A DNA stretch of 58,966 nt from an alpha proteobacterium SCGC AAA028-C07 (lineage in GTDB: Bacteria; Pseudomonadota; Alphaproteobacteria; Pelagibacterales; Pelagibacteraceae). The notes beneath the pieces were generated by a model. That model was not told the DNA's origin, made no database searches, and was given only the letters and a program-made list of their open reading frames with translations. A program made the position numbers and the translations under genes. The first letter of the stretch is position 1, and every line of letters begins with the position of its first letter. This document shows, piece by piece, positions 17,451 to 26,279 of the stretch. The stretch covers positions 79,841 through 138,806 of the forward strand of contig ATTB01000002.1 of assembly GCA_000419465.1 (NCBI GenBank). The letters run 5' to 3'.

Positions 17451-17541
17451 CTTTTTGACTTGAAATTAAAGATGAATTAATAAGACTGTTGCATAAATAC
17501 AACGTTTTATATTATAAAATTTGATATATCTTAGAAAACTA

Positions 17542-18069
17542 ATGAAATCTAACAATTTTTTCAAAGCTATTTTTATTTTAGGTTTACTTGCTGGCTGCGC
17601 ACAAAAAGATCCGGTAACCGGAGAGAACAAATACATAGAGCCCGACTTGAAGAAAAGAACTGAACAAGCCCGTGATAAGGGCGGTGGCATATTTGGAAAT
17701 ATTGGAAAAAATAGCAAAGATCAATCTTCTGTGGATTTTAAAAGTTCTAATGTTCTTTGGAGAGCAACCTTAAAATCTTTAGAATTTTTACCATTAATGA
17801 ATGCCGATTACTCTGGGGGCGTAATAATTTATGATTGGTATTCTAATCCAAACAAACCCACAGAGCAAATAAAAATATCAGTTCAGTTTTTAAATAATGA
17901 ATTAAGATCTGATTCAATAAAGATTGTCGCTCACAAAAAAAATTGTGATAATATTAATAAATGTTCAAACTTAGAAGTTGACCAACAATTTGCATCATCA
18001 GTAAAAGAAAGTATCATTAATTCTGCTCGCTTGATCAAAATTGAAGAATCCAAAAAAGAAAAAAAGTAG
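17542..18069 (+). CDS. DUF3576 lipoprotein
   Basis: This is a probable envelope lipoprotein of 175 residues. The start ATG at 17542 puts a lipoprotein signal (MKSNNFFKAIFILGLLAGC) at the N-terminus, with lipobox LAGC and Cys19. Earlier in-frame sequence from a TTG is not needed. The C-terminal domain (VLWRATLKSLEFLPLMNADYSGGVIIYDWYS) matches the alphaproteobacterial DUF3576 family, which is typically found immediately upstream of leuS and lptE, as here. The function is unknown; its constant linkage to lptE suggests envelope biogenesis. It lies 10 bases before leuS. Confidence 0.85.
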   Translation: MKSNNFFKAIFILGLLAGCAQKDPVTGENKYIEPDLKKRTEQARDKGGGIFGNIGKNSKDQSSVDFKSSNVLWRATLKSLEFLPLMNADYSGGVIIYDWYSNPNKPTEQIKISVQFLNNELRSDSIKIVAHKKNCDNINKCSNLEVDQQFASSVKESIINSARLIKIEESKKEKK

Positions 18070-18079
18070 TTTTTAAAGG

Positions 18080-20612
18080 ATGGAAAATTATAATCCTTTA
18101 GTTGTTGAAAGTAAGTGGCAATCTTTTTTTGAAAAAAATCAAGTATTTAAAACAAAAAAACATTTAGTTAAAAAATTTTATTGTCTTGAAATGTTTCCTT
18201 ATCCATCTGGAAATATTCATATGGGACATGTTAGAAATTATACATTAGGTGACATTATAGCTAATTTTAAAAGATTAAATGGTTACAATGTTTTGCATCC
18301 AATGGGTTGGGATGCCTTTGGTCTTCCAGCTGAAAATGCGGCAATACAAAATAATCTGCATCCAAAAGATTGGACATTAAAAAATATCTCCACAATGAAA
18401 AAACAATTAAAGTGTTTAGGATTGTCCATTGATTGGGATAAAGAAATTTCTACTTGCGATTCTTCATATTATAAACATCAACAAATTTTATTTTCTCTCC
18501 TTTTTAAAAAAGGAATTGCTTATAAGAAGAAAAGTTATGTCAATTGGGATCCTATTGACAATACAGTTCTTGCAAATGAACAGGTCATTGACGGTAGGGG
18601 CTGGAGATCTGGAGCAATCGTTGAGAAAAAAGAATTAAATCAATGGTTTTTAAATATTACAAAATATTCTGATCAATTATTAAGATCCCTTGATGATTTA
18701 AAGGGCTGGCCAGAAAAAGTGAGATTAATGCAAAAAAACTGGATTGGAAAATCTGTAGGTTGCGAGGTTGATTTTATTTCTAATTTTAAAAATACTAAAA
18801 TTAAAATTTTTACCACACGACCTGATACAATTTTTGGAGCTTCATTTATTGCTATTGCACCAGATCACCCTTTTACTGAATATTTTAAAAATGAAAAAAA
18901 TTTTCAAGATTTCAAAGAACTTGCTTTAAAAAATATTGGCACGGAATCATCTTCGTCTAAAAATGAAAAATTAGGATTTAAAACTCCATTTTTTGTATCA
19001 CATCCTTTTTTAAATAAAAAAATACCCATTTATGTAGCTAATTTTATATTAATGGATTATGGAACTGGAGCTATATTTGGTTGCCCAGCACATGATCAGA
19101 GGGACTTAGAATTTGCAAAAAAATATAATCTAGAAGTAATTCCCGTTGTAAGTCCTAATAAGTCTAAATCTATCATTATTAATGATCAAGCCTACATTGA
19201 CGACGGTTATATTATTAATTCAGATTTTCTTAATGATTTAAGCGTTGAAGATGCAAAAAAAAATATTATCCAAAGAATAGAAGAAGAAGAAATAGGAAAT
19301 TCTAAAACAATTTATCGTCTTAAGGACTGGGGAATATCTAGACAAAGATATTGGGGTTGTCCAATTCCAGTTATGTATAGAGAAGATGGAAAGGTTGTTT
19401 TAGTTCCAGAAAAAGACCTGCCTATAGAATTGCCCAAAGATATAGATTTTAGCAAACCAGGAAATCCATTAGAAAATCATCCCACATGGAAATATACAAA
19501 ATGTCCAGAAACTGGGATGAAGGCTATTCGTGAGACTGATACTCTTGATACATTTGTAGATTCTTCTTGGTATTTTCTTCGCTTCTGTTCACCAAAAGAA
19601 AATGACAGACCTTTTAATATAAATGAAGCTAATTATTGGATGCCAGTAGACCAATATATTGGTGGTGTTGAGCATGCCATACTGCATCTTTTATATTCAA
19701 GATTTTTTACTCTAGCCCTACAAGACGAATTTAAATTAAAAGTTTCTGAACCTTTTAAAAATCTATTTACTCAAGGAATGGTATGTCATCCAACTTTTAA
19801 AACAGAAAAAGGTAAATGGGTTTTTCCAAAAGAAGTTATTGAAAAAAAATGGATCTTATTTTTTAGATAATAAAGAAAAGATTTTAAAAGGGGACAGTCA
19901 GGCCATGTCCAAATCTAAGAAAAATATTGTTGATCCTGATGATATAATTAAAATTTATGGCGCAGATGCTGTAAGATGGTTCATATTATCAGATAGTCCT
20001 CCAGACAGAGATATTCAATGGAGTGATAGCGGCATTCAGGGTGCATTTAAATACATACAAAAAATATGGCGTGTTTGTGAAAAAATAAAAATTTATAAAA
20101 AAGAAAAAGAAGAAACTGAAAATAGTTTTTTAATTAAAACAAATATCCTAATAAAAGAAATCACAGAATGTATAGAAAAATTTCATATCAATGTTGCTGT
20201 TGCTAAGCTTTATATTTTTTTAAATAATCTTAGTGAAGAAATTGATAAAAAAACCTTAAATGAGGAAGACATTATCAGTGTTTATAAAAAATATTTAATA
20301 ATTATATCTGCCTTCATTCCTTACATCGCAAATGAGTGCTGGGAAAAAATTACAAAAGAAAATAATCTAAGTTCACAAGAGTGGCCTAAGATTGAAAATA
20401 CGCTTATAAAAAAAGATCACTTTGATGTTGTAATTCAAATAAACGGTAAAAAAAGAGCCATTATCAACGCTATTAACGATGAAAGTGAAGAAAATATTTT
20501 TAGTAAATCCTTAGCAATTAAAAATATTAAAGTTATATTAGATGAAAAAAATATAATAAAAAAGATTTTTATAAAGAATAAACTGCTTAATATTGTGACT
20601 AATGATAAATAA
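18080..20612 (+). CDS. leuS: Leucyl-tRNA synthetase, interrupted by a one-base insertion
   Basis: LeuS charges tRNA-Leu and edits mischarged products. The reading frame from 18080 runs to a stop at 19868-19870 (596 residues), and the rest continues in the next frame from 19839 to 20612. Part 1 carries the HIGH motif ([15 protein letters not shown], about 35-49), the CP1 editing domain ([12 protein letters not shown]) and WYFLRFC. Part 2 carries the KMSKS loop as MSKSKKN and the anticodon-binding helices. The break lies in GAAAAAAAATGG at 19841-19852. Seven A instead of eight restores [13 protein letters not shown] and a normal protein of 843 residues. It may be a sequencing or assembly indel, a real mutation, or a site corrected by transcriptional slippage. 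Homology is certain; integrity is not. Confidence 0.93.
19842..19849 (+). other. Frame-breaking A8 run in leuS
   Basis: Eight consecutive A here shift the leuS frame by +1, and the upstream frame then ends at 19870. One base fewer restores a continuous protein across the join between the CP1/catalytic region and the KMSKS region. Longer A runs (for example A11 in dapB at 12098-12108 and A9 in hemE at 41441-41449) occur in the window without breaking frames. Confidence 0.9.
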
Positions 20613-21066
20613 ATTTTTTCTAACTATAATAGTATCAGTTTTCTTAACTAATTGCGGTTTTTCACCCATATATACCACAAGTTCTAAGCAGGTAATTATT
20701 TCTAAATCAGAAATAATTGGTGATAGAGATCTGGCTTTTAATTTAGAGCAAAAATTAAATTTTAAAAAAGATGAAAAAAATTTAAATGCTTATATATTTA
20801 AGGCTCAAATTTATGACACAGCAGAAAGTTCTCTTATTGATTCAAGAGGAATATCTACGGAAGAAATACTTAGATTGACAATAAGCTATCAATTTCAAGA
20901 CAAAAATGGCATTGTAATATACCAAGACGCGATAACCAAAGATAAAAGAGTTTCTGTAACTGATAATTTATCAAATAATATTCTAGTAAAAAATAATGAA
21001 AAAAGATTATTATTAGATTCAATCGTTCAAAATATTTTATTTAAATCTAAAGTCTCATTAAATTAG
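20602..21066 (+). CDS. lptE: LPS-assembly lipoprotein LptE
   Basis: LptE plugs the LptD outer-membrane barrel that inserts lipopolysaccharide. The 154 residues begin with a lipoprotein signal [18 protein letters not shown] (lipobox LTNC, Cys18). The next residues GFSPIY are typical of LptE (GFxPxY). A basic-loop beta-alpha domain follows (IIGDRDLAFNLEQKL, RGISTEEILRLTISYQF). The gene overlaps the leuS end by 11 bases and is followed 5 bases later by holA; leuS-lptE-holA is a conserved proteobacterial order, which supports the assignment for this poorly conserved protein. Confidence 0.9.
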   Translation: MINKFFLTIIVSVFLTNCGFSPIYTTSSKQVIISKSEIIGDRDLAFNLEQKLNFKKDEKNLNAYIFKAQIYDTAESSLIDSRGISTEEILRLTISYQFQDKNGIVIYQDAITKDKRVSVTDNLSNNILVKNNEKRLLLDSIVQNILFKSKVSLN

Positions 21067-21071
21067 TTTAA

Positions 21072-22094
21072 ATGCTCTTAAAATCACAAGAGATAGGCGT
21101 AAAAAAAAAAGAATTTTTTAAAGAGAAAGTAATTCTTTTGTATGGAGAAAATCAAGATTTGATTAGTGATTTAAACCAACAAATTACGTCTAAATTTATA
21201 GAAGATAAAAAAATATCAAAATCTTTTTTTGAAGAAGATATAATAAAAAATCCAGACAATATTATTAGTTACTATCTAAACGGATCATTATTTGATGATA
21301 ATAAAAATATCTCAATAATTAAAAACTGTTCTGACAAAATATTAGAGACTATTAATAAAATAAAAAATAATATTAATGATAATATTATTATTCTCAACTC
21401 TGAAATACTTTTAAAAAATTCAAAACTAAGACAATTTGGAGAATATGACAAATTAGCTATTTGCATTCCTTGTTATCAAGAAACTAAATTGGATATAAAA
21501 AAATTTCTTATACAACAACTAAAGTTAAACAATATTCAATTACCGGATTCTCAAAGTGAAACTATTATTAATTCATCTTCTTTGAAAAGATCAAAAATAA
21601 AAGAAGTAATTGAAAAATTAAATCTATATAAAAATTCAGGAAAGATTACAGATCAAATCATCGAAGAAATTTGCACTGACTCAGATTTAAAAAAAAATGA
21701 TGAAATTATTGATATTTTACTATCTAAAAATGCAAAGAATATTAATGAATTTATATCCAATATGTCTAATTATGAAAAAAATTTCATAGAAATTATTATT
21801 ATTCTAAGATCATTCATAATTAAAATTCTTGATATACAAAAGAATAATAAAAATCTTTCAATTGATGAAAGAATTGAAAGGCATAAACCGCCTATTTTTT
21901 GGAAAGACAAAGATAGAATAAAAAATATCTTAAAAATTTGGAGCGCTAATAATCTTGAAAAATTTCTTAGTAATTTGAATATTATTGAAACTGAATTTAA
22001 GAGAAATGATTTAAGCCAAGATACTCAATTTTATTATTTTTTAACGCAAAACCTATCTAAAATAGCCCTTAAGAACACTGATAATTTTATTTAA
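21072..22094 (+). CDS. holA: DNA polymerase III delta subunit
   Basis: HolA is the clamp-loader subunit that opens the beta sliding clamp. The 340 residues fit the family length. Domain pattern: an N-terminal beta-alpha region (VILLYGENQDLISDLNQQI near 18-36), a central region with CIPCYQETKLDIKKFL near 130, and a C-terminal collar of helices (PPIFWKDKDRIKNILKIW near 272). The sequence is divergent and lysine/asparagine-rich, so recognition leans on the FYGEN-like start and on the leuS-lptE-holA context. Its last 42 bases overlap the convergent end of parB, a sizeable overlap. Confidence 0.88.
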   Translation: MLLKSQEIGVKKKEFFKEKVILLYGENQDLISDLNQQITSKFIEDKKISKSFFEEDIIKNPDNIISYYLNGSLFDDNKNISIIKNCSDKILETINKIKNNINDNIIILNSEILLKNSKLRQFGEYDKLAICIPCYQETKLDIKKFLIQQLKLNNIQLPDSQSETIINSSSLKRSKIKEVIEKLNLYKNSGKITDQIIEEICTDSDLKKNDEIIDILLSKNAKNINEFISNMSNYEKNFIEIIIILRSFIIKILDIQKNNKNLSIDERIERHKPPIFWKDKDRIKNILKIWSANNLEKFLSNLNIIETEFKRNDLSQDTQFYYFLTQNLSKIALKNTDNFI

Positions 22095-22919
22095 CTGATC
22101 AAGATTCTTATAAGAAAATTTAATTTCTCCAGAATTATTTTTTTTATTTTTAATATCCACTTTTATTCCCATTAAAAGTCCAAGATCACTTTCTAAAGAT
22201 TTTATATTTGTATCTTTATTATATTTTGGATTTTTTTTTGAACCTGAAAAAACTTGTTCTTTTTTAACTAAGAATTCAGCCTGCCTTACGGAAAGATTCT
22301 TGTTAACTATTATTTTAGCAAGTTTAACATTATCGGTAACATTAACTAAACATCTTGCGTGTCCTGCTGTTAACAACCCTTCTGAAATCATCTTTTTTAT
22401 TTCTTCTGGCAATCCAGCAAGCCTAAGCGTATTAGCAATATGACTTCTACTTTTTCCTAAAATTTTTGATAATGTTTCTTGAGAATATCCAAATTTTTTT
22501 ACTAAATTATCATAACCCAAAGCTTCTTCTATTCCGTTTAAATCTGATCTTTGAATATTTTCTAATATTGCAAATTCTAAGGATTTCTTATCATCAACAT
22601 TTAAAATAATAACTGGCACTTCATGAATTTTTGCAAGTTGAGCTGCTCTCCATCTTCTTTCTCCAGCGACAATTTCATATTTGTCTTCTGATTTTTTTCT
22701 AACTAATATTGGCTGAATAATTCCTTGTTCCTTTATTGACTCAGAAAGTTCATTTAATAATTCTTGATTAAAATTCTTTCTTGGCTGAGATGGATTTGCA
22801 TATACAAAATGTATAGGAATTTTTTCTGAAGAACTTTTAGTTTGAACATTTTCTGGAGGAATGTCCCCCATTAATGCTGACAAACCTTTTCCTAAACCTT
22901 TAAATTTATTTCCAATCAT
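22053..22919 (-). CDS. parB: Chromosome partitioning protein ParB
   Basis: ParB binds parS, spreads as a CTP-dependent clamp and is acted on by ParA to segregate the origin. The 288 residues have the N-terminal ParA-contact motif LGKGLSALMGD, the ParB/Srx-type nuclease fold with VAGERRWRAAQLA near 65-77 (the CTP-binding GERRxRA box), the helix-turn-helix GYSQETLSKILGKSRSHIANTLRL near 137-160, and a short C-terminal dimerisation domain. It begins immediately after parA. A perfect parS lies about 1.4 kb upstream in rsmG. Confidence 0.97.
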   Translation of the reverse strand: MIGNKFKGLGKGLSALMGDIPPENVQTKSSSEKIPIHFVYANPSQPRKNFNQELLNELSESIKEQGIIQPILVRKKSEDKYEIVAGERRWRAAQLAKIHEVPVIILNVDDKKSLEFAILENIQRSDLNGIEEALGYDNLVKKFGYSQETLSKILGKSRSHIANTLRLAGLPEEIKKMISEGLLTAGHARCLVNVTDNVKLAKIIVNKNLSVRQAEFLVKKEQVFSGSKKNPKYNKDTNIKSLESDLGLLMGIKVDIKNKKNNSGEIKFSYKNLDQLNKIISVLKGYFR

Positions 22920-23720
22920 TTAAGCAACTTTTTTTTCTTCTAAATTTTCTCTACTTAAAAATTCATCAACAAACTGGTTATAGGCTAAAGAACCAGTGCA
23001 ATTTTTATCATATAAAATAACTGGCATTCCAAATGATGGTGCTTCTGAAATTCTTACATTTCGAGGTATGTTTGTATTATAAACCTTATTTCCAAAAAAG
23101 TTTCTTCCCTCTTTTTCGACATCAGCGCAAAGCTTGTTTCGCTTATCATACATTGTTAGGACTATGCCTTGTATTTGTAAATTTGGATTTAAATTAATTT
23201 TTATACGGTCAATTGTTTTTACTAATTGACTTAAACCCTCTAACGCAAAAAACTCCGTTTGCAATGGAACAACCAATGAATCAGAAATGACTAGAGACAT
23301 TATTGTAAGAAGACTAAGCGATGGAGGGCAATCTATTATAATGTATGAAAACTTCTCTTTTTCTAAATTGTTTAATGGATCATCAATAATATTTTTTAAT
23401 AAAAAAGCTTTTTGAGAATTATTTGCGACTTCAGTTTCAAGTCCTGATAGATCAGCGTTTGCTGGTATGATGCTTAAATTTTCTATTTTTGTTTTTTTTA
23501 TACATTCAAAAAAAGAATTTTTTTTTATAAGTAAATCATAAATAGATTTTTCTCTTTCGCTCTGATTAATCCCAACTCCTGTTGAAGCATTACCCTGAGG
23601 ATCAAGATCAATAAGCAAAACTTTATAATTTTTAAGAGCAAGACCTGCGGCCAGATTAATTGCTGTGGTAGTTTTACCAACTCCACCCTTTTGATTTATC
23701 ACAGAAATTATCCTAGGCAT
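22920..23720 (-). CDS. parA: Chromosome partitioning ATPase ParA (Soj)
   Basis: ParA is a Walker-type ATPase that forms a DNA-bound gradient moving ParB-parS complexes. The 266 residues begin MPRIISVINQKGGVGKTTTAINLA, giving the deviant Walker A with both lysines, then LIDLDPQGNAST near 38 and IIDCPPSLSLLT near 121. The later FGMPVILYDKNCTGSLAY is the normal C-terminal signature. It lies 8 bases after rsmG and directly abuts parB in the mnmE-mnmG-rsmG-parA-parB group. Confidence 0.98.
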   Translation of the reverse strand: MPRIISVINQKGGVGKTTTAINLAAGLALKNYKVLLIDLDPQGNASTGVGINQSEREKSIYDLLIKKNSFFECIKKTKIENLSIIPANADLSGLETEVANNSQKAFLLKNIIDDPLNNLEKEKFSYIIIDCPPSLSLLTIMSLVISDSLVVPLQTEFFALEGLSQLVKTIDRIKINLNPNLQIQGIVLTMYDKRNKLCADVEKEGRNFFGNKVYNTNIPRNVRISEAPSFGMPVILYDKNCTGSLAYNQFVDEFLSRENLEEKKVA

Positions 23721-23728
23721 TTACAACT

Positions 23729-24358
23729 TTAAGTTGTACCACGTTTAATATTACTAATTTTAAGAATATAAGATTCATCTGATGTGATGCTTCTAAATTT
23801 TTCTACATCAAAAGTATATTTTTTTTTCGCCTCTTCTATTTCTTGTTGATAAGTTTTTCCTTTTATTAATATAATATTTCTTATTTTATCATTATTTTTC
23901 AAAAGAATATCTATTGTATCAATAGTCTTTTTAAATGCCCTGGAAACTACTGTTGTAATTTTATTAAACTTAAAATTTTCTATTTTCAAATTAACTATCT
24001 TTAAAGTTAAACCCAATTTTTCTGACAAATCTTGTAAAAATTTACATTTTTTTGGACTTTTATCAATTAATGTAATATTTCCAGCAATTTTTTTATCATC
24101 CATTAATATTTTTAATAAAACACCTGGAAATCCAGCTCCAGATCCTAAATCAATAATTTCTGATTTATCCTCAATTAAATCATATATTTGAGCAGAATCT
24201 ATAAAATGTCTTGTAAATACATGATTTTCTGTGGTTTTTCCTATTAAATTTAGTGATTTATTACTGTTTAATAGAAAATCTTTATATTTATTCAATATTT
24301 CTATTGTTTCACGTGAAACATTGAATTTTTTAATAAAAAATTCAACATCTAAATCCAT
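23729..24358 (-). CDS. rsmG: 16S rRNA m7G527 methyltransferase RsmG
   Basis: RsmG (GidB) methylates N7 of G527 of 16S rRNA using SAM. The 209 residues contain NLIGKTTENHVFTRHFIDSAQI near 37-58, the SAM loop IIDLGSGAGFPGVLLKI near 66-82 and LIDKSPKKCKFLQDL near 97. Residues 14-19 (NVSRET) are encoded by the palindrome that forms a perfect parS site, so the codons do double duty. The gene sits 5 bases after mnmG. Confidence 0.96.
   Translation of the reverse strand: MDLDVEFFIKKFNVSRETIEILNKYKDFLLNSNKSLNLIGKTTENHVFTRHFIDSAQIYDLIEDKSEIIDLGSGAGFPGVLLKILMDDKKIAGNITLIDKSPKKCKFLQDLSEKLGLTLKIVNLKIENFKFNKITTVVSRAFKKTIDTIDILLKNNDKIRNIILIKGKTYQQEIEEAKKKYTFDVEKFRSITSDESYILKISNIKRGTT
24305..24320. other. 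parS centromere site
   Basis: A perfect 16 bp palindrome TGTTTCACGTGAAACA, identical to the canonical bacterial parS consensus, lies in the 5' part of rsmG and encodes Val-Ser-Arg-Glu-Thr. It is about 1.4-2.3 kb from parB and parA and about 17 kb from the presumed oriC, as expected for a ParB loading site. No second perfect copy was noticed in the window. Confidence 0.95.
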
Positions 24359-24363
24359 ATACT

Positions 24364-26232
24364 TTAAGATGCCTTTTTAAGAGTATTTTTACAATAAATC
24401 ATCAATATATTAATTGCAGCTGGGGTTACACCGTCTATTCTAAGAGCCTGACCAAAGGTTAAAGGCTTTATATCATTAAGTTTTCGTTTTACTTCATTTG
24501 AAAGTCCAGAAATTGAATCATAATTAATATTTTTCGGTATCATAAGGTTTTCGTCTTTTTCGAATATACTTATATCCCTTTTTTGCTGCTCTATATAGCC
24601 ACTATAATGGGACTCTGTCTTTATTAGGTCTTCAATTTCATCGTCATACTTTGGTATGTCTGAAAAAATGGATCTAATTTTTTCTAAAGTTACATCTTTA
24701 AATTTTAAAATCTGCAGAAGAGATTTTTTTCTTCCGTCCTGAGAGATTTTAATTCCATTTTTTTTTAAAACAGAAGGTGACACGATCTTATTAGATAAAA
24801 TAGTTTTAAAATCACTTAAGTCATTGATTTTATTGATAAATTTAGACTTCCTAATCTCAGAAATAAAATTATATTTAATGGCCAAAGGAGTTAGTCTTAA
24901 ATCAGCATTATCAGCTCTTAGTGTTAATCTATATTCGGCTCTAGAGGTAAACATTCTGTAAGGTTCGCTTACTCCTTTAGTAATCAAATCATCAATCATA
25001 ACTCCGATGTACGACTGAGACCTCTCAAATTTAATTGGTTCTAAATTTTTAACTGACTGCGCAGCATTAAGACCAGCCACAATTCCTTGTGCAGCTGCCT
25101 CTTCATATCCTGTTGTTCCATTTATTTGACCGGCAAGATACAAATTTTCTATTTTTTTTGTTTTAAGACTAAAGTCTAGCTCGGTTGGAAACACATAATC
25201 ATATTCAATTGCATATCCTGGTCTTATCATACGAACGTTCTCTAAACCATTGATTTTAAACAATATTTCTTGCTGAATTTCTTTAGGAAGAGACGTTGAT
25301 ATACCATTTGGATAAACTATATTCGTCGTAAGACTCTCGGGTTCTAAAAAAATTTGATGACGTTGCTTATCTTTAAATTTTACGATTTTATCTTCTATAG
25401 AGGGACAGTATCTAGGACCGGTGCTTTTGATTGATCCAGAATACATTGCACTAAGCTTTAAATTTTTTTCAATAATTTTATGAACCTCGTCATTAGTATA
25501 AGTCATTCCACAAGAAATTTGATTTGCGTTAATTTTTTTTGTTAAGTAAGAGAAGAAAAAGGGTTTATCATCAGCGTCTTGCATTTCTAGCTCATCATAA
25601 TTAATTGTTGTTCCGTCAAGTCTAGGTGGAGTGCCAGTCTTCAATCTACCAATTTTAAAATTTAATTTTTTTAACTGCTCACTTAATCCTAAGGTTGGTT
25701 TTTCATCTATTCTTCCTGCTGAAATCTTTTCATCACCAATATGAATAAGGCCATTTAAGAAAGTGCCCGTTGTTAAAATAAATTTTTTTGCTGTAAATGA
25801 ATTTCCAGACTTAGTTTCAATTGAAATAATTTTATTTTTGCTAAATTCAAACTTTGTTACGGGATCATAAAAAAGGCTTAAATTACAATAGTTTAATAGT
25901 AATTTTTGCATGTATTTTTTATAAAGTTCTCTGTCTGATTGCGTTCTTGGTCCTCTCACGGCATGACCTCTGCTACTATTTAATAATCTAAATTGTATTC
26001 CCGATTGATCAGCAATAATTCCCATGATCCCATCTAATGCATCAATTTCTCTGACTAAGTGACCTTTGCCTAATCCACCTATTGCGGGGTTACATGACAT
26101 TTCACCAATTGTGGCAAGTGAATTTGTAATAAGAGCAGTATTAACACCTGATCTTGCGGCAGCAGCAGCAGCTTCGCAGCCTGCATGGCCAGCTCCTATT
26201 ACGATTACATCAAAATTTTTCTCTAAATTCAT
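24364..26232 (-). CDS. mnmG: tRNA uridine-5-carboxymethylaminomethyl modification enzyme MnmG
   Basis: MnmG (GidA) acts with MnmE to modify the wobble uridine U34 of several tRNAs. The 622 residues are full length. The FAD dinucleotide loop VIGAGHAGCEAAAAAARSG is at 11-29, followed by SCNPAIGGLGKGHLVREIDALDG near 46-68, the family signature GRLKTGTPPRLDG near 195, and GQINGTTGYEEAAAQG near 370, the second signature. It is placed 47 bp after mnmE and 5 bp before rsmG, the common alphaproteobacterial order. Confidence 0.98.
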   Translation of the reverse strand: MNLEKNFDVIVIGAGHAGCEAAAAAARSGVNTALITNSLATIGEMSCNPAIGGLGKGHLVREIDALDGIMGIIADQSGIQFRLLNSSRGHAVRGPRTQSDRELYKKYMQKLLLNYCNLSLFYDPVTKFEFSKNKIISIETKSGNSFTAKKFILTTGTFLNGLIHIGDEKISAGRIDEKPTLGLSEQLKKLNFKIGRLKTGTPPRLDGTTINYDELEMQDADDKPFFFSYLTKKINANQISCGMTYTNDEVHKIIEKNLKLSAMYSGSIKSTGPRYCPSIEDKIVKFKDKQRHQIFLEPESLTTNIVYPNGISTSLPKEIQQEILFKINGLENVRMIRPGYAIEYDYVFPTELDFSLKTKKIENLYLAGQINGTTGYEEAAAQGIVAGLNAAQSVKNLEPIKFERSQSYIGVMIDDLITKGVSEPYRMFTSRAEYRLTLRADNADLRLTPLAIKYNFISEIRKSKFINKINDLSDFKTILSNKIVSPSVLKKNGIKISQDGRKKSLLQILKFKDVTLEKIRSIFSDIPKYDDEIEDLIKTESHYSGYIEQQKRDISIFEKDENLMIPKNINYDSISGLSNEVKRKLNDIKPLTFGQALRIDGVTPAAINILMIYCKNTLKKAS

Positions 26233-26279
26233 ATGGGGTTTATATATCCCATTAACTCAAAAGATAAGGTATTTTTACG

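Noticed and set aside
17466-17717. Minus-strand open frame opposite the DUF3576 lipoprotein gene
   Set aside because: It is a shadow of a gene with a clear lipobox and conserved family, and it has no recognisable protein features.
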